From: Paramecium sonneborni
Taxonomy: Eukaryota > Ciliophora > Oligohymenophorea > Peniculida > Parameciidae
Length of the DNA stretch: 64,000 nt
Direction of reading: 5' to 3'
Assembly: GCA_905182985.1 (NCBI GenBank)
Contig: CAJJDN010000088.1
Location: 1 to 64,000 of the forward strand
Shown here: piece by piece, positions 59,010-64,000 of the stretch
Numbering within the stretch: position 1 is the first letter of the stretch
How the letters are laid out: each line of letters starts with the position of its first letter
Program-made: the position numbers and the translations under genes
The notes under the pieces: model-generated
Database searches by the model: none
Seen by the model: the letters and a program-made list of their open reading frames with translations, nothing else
What the model was told of the DNA's origin: nothing

Positions 59010-60226
59010 ATGAATTTTTCAAATTAAAACATTAATTAGCAAGGATCTCTAGCATATAGAGATATATCAGATTTTAATATGTCAAAGGATGAAGATTATA
59101 ATTAAAAAAAACCTTAAACCTAGGAAGTAAATATAATTAAAGAGGAGGAATAAAATAATTATACTGATGAAGAATAAAATGTATTTTTTTATTATATTGA
59201 AGCTTCTTGAAATGCTTCCTAATTTTCAATCAATAGTGAAACCTCTTACTTATGATGAATTGAATAGAAAGTGTCAAAATCTGGAAAATGAACTTTTATC
59301 AACTAAATCAAATTTAAGTAAAATAATAAGTATTATGATTCTTACATATAGAATAGAATATTGATTATTAGGATAAAATTAAAAATGTTGATGAATTAGA
59401 AAGAAAAGCAATTGAGGCAATTGATTAGAAAATTTAAGAAATTGAAGTTTTTAAGGAAAAAAATTAAAAATATGAATTTCAAATACAATAGTTTCAAAAA
59501 AAGAATTTTGAGTAGGAATAATGTATTTCATAATTACTAGAAAAAATAAATTTGATTTAAATTTAACTAAAAGAATAAACCTAACAAATTACTTCATTAA
59601 AATAGCAACTCTAAGAATAAAAAACAAAATTTCAATAGGAGCTTTAAAATAACTAATTTTAATATGAAATGAGTTTATGTAATCTTTTATTATGATTTAG
59701 AATTGCAAATGAAGAGATTTATGGAATCTGAAAGATATTTAAAATTAAATGAGAAACTAAGTATATATTCTATTATAGTATTTTAGAAATTAAAGATAAG
59801 ATCATTAATTTTTTAGAAAATGAATTAGCTGATCTAAAAGTATCAAATTTTCAATCAAAGAAAGAGAATAATAATAAAATTAAATTATAAACAATCAAGA
59901 ATGAATCAAAGATTTTCAATAATCTAATAAATGAAAATTATTAAGGCCAATAAATTTAAAATCATGATAAATTGTTGCCAAAGGCTTAAACACCAAAAAA
60001 ATAATCGTAACTCTTCTTATAGGGATAAAAAATTGATAAATAATTACCACAAGAGAAACAAAAATTTAACTGGATCGCATAACTCAATGAAAAAAATAAA
60101 AAAATTGCCACAAGTATAGCCAGCTTATAAGGAACTAATTAATCATTTAACAATTCTAATTGTTCTCTAACAGAAAGCCTAAATCCAAATTTCCAAACAA
60201 ACAGCAATCGAAATATTCTAGAATGA
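59010..60226 (+). CDS. Coiled-coil protein
   Basis: A 374-residue protein, ATG 59010 to TGA 60224-60226. Four introns restore one frame: 59181-59202 (22 nt, ending AAG), 59330-59351, 59679-59700 (22 nt each) and 59761-59786 (26 nt). After the polar N-terminus (MNFSNQNINQQGSLAYRDIS) a coiled coil runs from about residue 60 to 250 (YDELNRKCQNLENELLSTKS; EFQIQQFQKKNFEQEQ; QMKRFMESERYLKLNEKLK). The C-terminal 110 residues are Lys/Gln/Asn-rich. No motor or membrane motif; probably a structural protein. An internal ATG at 59079 is an alternative start. Confidence 0.85.
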
Positions 60227-60312
60227 TCATATCCATTCATCTTACATTTTTTTTAAATTAAATAAATATCATTACTTTACTTTCAAAAAAAATCTAATAT
60301 TCAATAAAAATT

Positions 60313-60858
60313 TCATGAAATAATTTAAACATCAAAATCCTACTCATCCTCTAAAGGCTTCAACATTTTTTTAACTTTAAAATGTAGAGATTAAAATTTC
60401 TCCTCATATTTTTTCATTAATACTCTTAATTACTCTTTTATGTCAATAATATTCATTTCATTTTTAGAAGTTTTTGATCTTTCCAGAGATAATTAATCCA
60501 ATAACAATTCAATTTAACTCTCTTCTTTTTAATTCAGCTGCTACAATAAATCTTCTGCTTCAGTTTTGTAATATGTTAAAATTTTTTCAATTAACTTGCT
60601 TTCATAATAAGTAATTTTTATTTCTTTGCTATTTAATTCAGAAGTGTCTTCTACAGTTTATCCCCTTTAATTTTCTTCATCTAGCTAATTATCACTTATT
60701 GAATATAATGCTTAAACTTCTTCTCTTTGTCCTTAAAGCTTCTTCCTAATTAACTCTATTAGCTCTGAGTTATCTTATAAGTTTTTTTTATTATTCTTAT
60801 TAACTTAATTATTAGGATCTTATAAAATTCTCTAATCATCCTGAATTTGTTATATCAT
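60313..60858 (-). CDS. Small coiled-coil protein
   Basis: An intron-less 181-residue frame from ATG 60858 to TGA 60313-60315. It is a Glu/Lys/Gln-rich helical protein (NSELIELIRKKLQGQREEVQ; ESKLIEKILTYYKTEAEDLL; EESQIELLLDQLSLERSKTS). The tail KVKKMLKPLEDEQDFDVQII is not repeated after the N at 61705, where a truncated copy occupies 61706-62163. No family recognised. Confidence 0.8.
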
Positions 60859-61704
60859 GTATAAATTCAAAATTTTTAATTAAATAAATATGAATTTAGA
60901 AACAAAGTTAAAAACCTTTATAATTCTATTACAAAAACAATTAAAATAGATATCGAAATTGTTAAAATCAGAGTAACGATAGAAAATTAAAATTAATTCG
61001 ATCCATAATATAAAATAGTAAGAAAACAAAAACTTTATAATACTTGATTCAATAGAGAAACTGTAGATTAAAAACATTAAGTCTTTGTTAAAGGTTAATG
61101 AATGAGTTAGTTACAAGACAATATTCTTCTTAGTTAATTAAATCAAAAAGAGATCAAAATTAATTACAGAATATTTCTCTTGAATTTTAATGATTTCAAA
61201 GTTTAAAGTTTCGATAATTAGTTTCAAAATAAATTACATAAAAGAGGAGGAACAAATAATTGTTTGACATTAAATCAATATATCTAAATAGAATCTTAAA
61301 AAAATAAAAAACTAGAAGTTAAATATGCAATTAGAATATTTATATTATAACAATAAGAAAACAAATAAGGTTTAATAAAATTGAGATCATTTTAAGAGGA
61401 AAATATTCAAAAATTCCAATATTCCACTTAAAACAAGAAAAAATATTATTAGAAATGATTAATTAGAATACTCAAATGAGAAACAGCTTTTTATATTTAG
61501 ATTGTATTTATAGAGTAATATTTTTCACTTTAATTCCTATTTTAAAAATAAAAGATTCAAGTTAATAATATTTGATAAAGAAACAATCAATAGATATTTC
61601 AAAGTAATTGTTCCAATTATCCATAATTCATTTATCCTGGTTTTCTTTCTATAAGTAATTCAGGTGATGATGCTTTTTAAAATTGTTTATAGTCTGACCA
61701 ATTT
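60401..61704. repeat. Perfect direct repeat, copy 1 (left of N)
   Basis: A 1304-bp block identical to 61706-63009, separated by the single N at 61705. It holds most of one small gene, all of another and the last 106 bases of a third, and again looks like an unmerged contig overlap. Confidence 0.95.
60890..61575 (+). CDS. Unknown basic protein with very short introns
   Basis: Model of 203 residues starting MNLETKLKTFIILLQKQLKQ. The frame is only restored by two 17-nt segments, 61094-61110 (GTT...TTAG) and 61318-61334 (GTT...TTAG), plus a 40-nt one at 61515-61554 (ending AAG), and then ends at TGA 61573-61575, 23 bases before the end of the convergent gene. Exons two and three read well (HKRGGTNNCLTLNQYIQIES; RFNKIEIILRGKYSKIPIFH). 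Alternatively the gene is a pseudogene with frameshifts. Family unknown. It diverges from the small coiled-coil gene by 31 bp and is repeated at 62195-62880. Confidence 0.55.
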
Positions 61705-61705
61705 N

Positions 61706-63009
61706 TCCTCATATTTTTTCATTAATACTCTTAATTACTCTTTTATGTCAATAATATTCATTTCATTTTTAGAAGTTTTTGATCTTTCCAGAGATAATTA
61801 ATCCAATAACAATTCAATTTAACTCTCTTCTTTTTAATTCAGCTGCTACAATAAATCTTCTGCTTCAGTTTTGTAATATGTTAAAATTTTTTCAATTAAC
61901 TTGCTTTCATAATAAGTAATTTTTATTTCTTTGCTATTTAATTCAGAAGTGTCTTCTACAGTTTATCCCCTTTAATTTTCTTCATCTAGCTAATTATCAC
62001 TTATTGAATATAATGCTTAAACTTCTTCTCTTTGTCCTTAAAGCTTCTTCCTAATTAACTCTATTAGCTCTGAGTTATCTTATAAGTTTTTTTTATTATT
62101 CTTATTAACTTAATTATTAGGATCTTATAAAATTCTCTAATCATCCTGAATTTGTTATATCATGTATAAATTCAAAATTTTTAATTAAATAAATATGAAT
62201 TTAGAAACAAAGTTAAAAACCTTTATAATTCTATTACAAAAACAATTAAAATAGATATCGAAATTGTTAAAATCAGAGTAACGATAGAAAATTAAAATTA
62301 ATTCGATCCATAATATAAAATAGTAAGAAAACAAAAACTTTATAATACTTGATTCAATAGAGAAACTGTAGATTAAAAACATTAAGTCTTTGTTAAAGGT
62401 TAATGAATGAGTTAGTTACAAGACAATATTCTTCTTAGTTAATTAAATCAAAAAGAGATCAAAATTAATTACAGAATATTTCTCTTGAATTTTAATGATT
62501 TCAAAGTTTAAAGTTTCGATAATTAGTTTCAAAATAAATTACATAAAAGAGGAGGAACAAATAATTGTTTGACATTAAATCAATATATCTAAATAGAATC
62601 TTAAAAAAATAAAAAACTAGAAGTTAAATATGCAATTAGAATATTTATATTATAACAATAAGAAAACAAATAAGGTTTAATAAAATTGAGATCATTTTAA
62701 GAGGAAAATATTCAAAAATTCCAATATTCCACTTAAAACAAGAAAAAATATTATTAGAAATGATTAATTAGAATACTCAAATGAGAAACAGCTTTTTATA
62801 TTTAGATTGTATTTATAGAGTAATATTTTTCACTTTAATTCCTATTTTAAAAATAAAAGATTCAAGTTAATAATATTTGATAAAGAAACAATCAATAGAT
62901 ATTTCAAAGTAATTGTTCCAATTATCCATAATTCATTTATCCTGGTTTTCTTTCTATAAGTAATTCAGGTGATGATGCTTTTTAAAATTGTTTATAGTCT
63001 GACCAATTT
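61706..63009. repeat. Perfect direct repeat, copy 2 (right of N)
   Basis: Second copy of 60401-61704. It carries a truncated copy of the small coiled-coil gene (61706-62163, minus strand, lacking its C-terminal codons), a full copy of the short-intron gene (62195-62880) and runs on without a break into the 3' end of the gene at 62904-64000. Confidence 0.95.
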
Positions 63010-64000
63010 TCCATAGTTTTTGAAATCAATTACTAATATCCATGAAGACCAAAAAGAATGAAGGACGGCATTTAAAGCTATAATAATATAATAAAAATTT
63101 TACCTCTTCAGGTAGTAATAAATCTTTTTGACCAGAAATTGACTTAAAATTGGATTTAATTTCTGTAATACTTTGTTTTAAGTATTATAATGAAATTTTA
63201 TAGAAAGATTCATTTTCTGTAATATCATTATTGCAGAGACAACCAATTAACTAATCTTTTTAGAATTCTTTAATATGAATTAGAAATGATACCATTCTTA
63301 GATGCAAGTTTCAAAATTTTCTCAAAATGTCTCATATATTTATCATTATATTCTGAGATAGCTTAACTAAATTTACTATGAGATTCACTCTTTTTATATC
63401 CTTCATAATCATCTAATTAAAAGATATTAACTTATTTATTCTCTTTATCTAAAATAGTTGCCAATTTATTTATTTTGATTGCAATATTTTTACCCATTAA
63501 AAATAGTAATTTATCTCTAATTTCAGTTGAAAATATTTTGCAAGTAGCAAGATTTTATGAAAATTTATATAAGAATCTACAAAAATTGATTTAACTAAAA
63601 AGGACTTCATTATTGGATTTGAATTCCATACTAATGGTTTTTTGTTTTTAGACTTAAGGTTATTATTCTTCAAAAGCACTAGTTTTAGTAATTTTTTATG
63701 GTTATAGTGCTTGTTATTAACTAGATGATCTTTAAATTTATTCTTATAATTTTTTTTATTTAGCTTCATGTAATTTTCTTTTTTCTTCGATTTATTAAGT
63801 TTTATATTCTTTAATAGGAACTTCTTTAACTCCTTGACTTTAAGAGCGTTTAAACTTTTAAATTTATGAAGGTTCAGTAGGAATATTAAGATTAGAAATT
63901 TCTTCAAAAGGTTTTCTAGGAGGAGCTCTTTCAACAGGAGTTAAAGCTCTTTATTCTATGATTTCATGATGAACCATTTCTTTAACTCTTAATCTTTTAT
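62904..64000 (-). CDS. Unknown protein, 5' end beyond window
   Basis: The minus strand encodes at least 348 residues ending at TGA 62904-62906; the start lies right of the window. Visible order: a Pro/Glu segment (PVERAPPRKPFEEISNLNIP), a basic Gln-rich coil (QQIEEKRKLHEAKQKKLQEQ), then a folded-looking helical domain (NFCRFLYKFSQNLATCKIFS; LDDYEGYKKSESHSKFSQAI; DQLIGCLCNNDITENESFYK) and a short C-terminal tail. Introns: 63269-63293 (25 nt, ending AAG) and 63078-63103 (26 nt). A plausible plus-strand frame over 62910-63045 is its antisense shadow. A 106-bp piece of the 3' end also lies at 61599-61704. Family not recognised. Confidence 0.82.

Noticed and set aside
62910..63045. Plus-strand open frame continuing the 62195-62880 gene
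   Set aside because: The minus strand codes for the C-terminus of the right-edge gene with two good introns; the plus frame is its shadow.
1..64000. tRNA, rRNA, CRISPR arrays, bacterial-type operons and telomere repeats
   Set aside because: I looked for clover-leaf arms, conserved rRNA stretches, regular spacers, ribosome-binding sites and C4A2/C3A3-type telomere arrays and saw none.

Overview
The window is macronuclear chromosome DNA of a Paramecium species, probably one of the P. aurelia group. It is very AT-rich and genes are packed tightly on both strands. TAA and TAG occur throughout otherwise intact protein families and must encode glutamine, so TGA is the only stop. Reading frames are interrupted by tiny introns of about 20-36 nt, mostly starting GTA and ending TAG. 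Standard-code ORFs are therefore nearly all fragments or antisense shadows. The gene models here were rebuilt by hand with the ciliate nuclear code, and most models become an exact multiple of three once the proposed introns are removed.

Layout. 1-12 kb: the end of a truncated gene, a small minus-strand gene, an EF-hand protein with a long SRER-repeat coiled coil, an unknown gene, a DnaJ protein, two small genes that abut at TGATG, a twin cyclic-nucleotide-binding protein, two small unknown genes and a large EF-hand protein. 12-15.5 kb: decayed coding-like DNA. 15.5-31 kb: a coiled-coil protein, a Tubby protein, two paralogous membrane RING proteins, a CAMK-like protein kinase, a PHD protein, an acidic protein and a phospholipase B-like enzyme. 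31-35 kb: two helix-turn-helix genes in sparse DNA. 35-48 kb: coiled-coil proteins, a BAH-PHD protein, a truncated H-type lectin copy, a TPR protein, a Nab2-type zinc-finger protein and an R-SNARE. 48-54 kb: a voltage-sensor/nucleotidyl-cyclase fusion diverging from an intact secreted H-type lectin gene. 54-64 kb: a Pro/Gln-rich coiled-coil protein, a MORN pseudogene, three small genes and a gene running off the right edge.

Two single N bases (56812 and 61705) are each flanked by perfect direct repeats of 1172 and 1304 bp. These look like contig ends that overlap but were not merged, so genes in those repeats are listed twice in the sequence but probably exist once.

There is no operon logic; neighbours are functionally mixed. 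Shared themes are cilia and signalling (EF-hands, cyclic-nucleotide domains, cyclase, Tubby, kinase), chromatin (two PHD proteins, one with BAH), and membrane traffic (R-SNARE, RING membrane proteins). The most notable items are the channel-like cyclase fusion, the sharply bounded near-identity between the two lectin copies, and introns as short as 17 nt inferred from frame.
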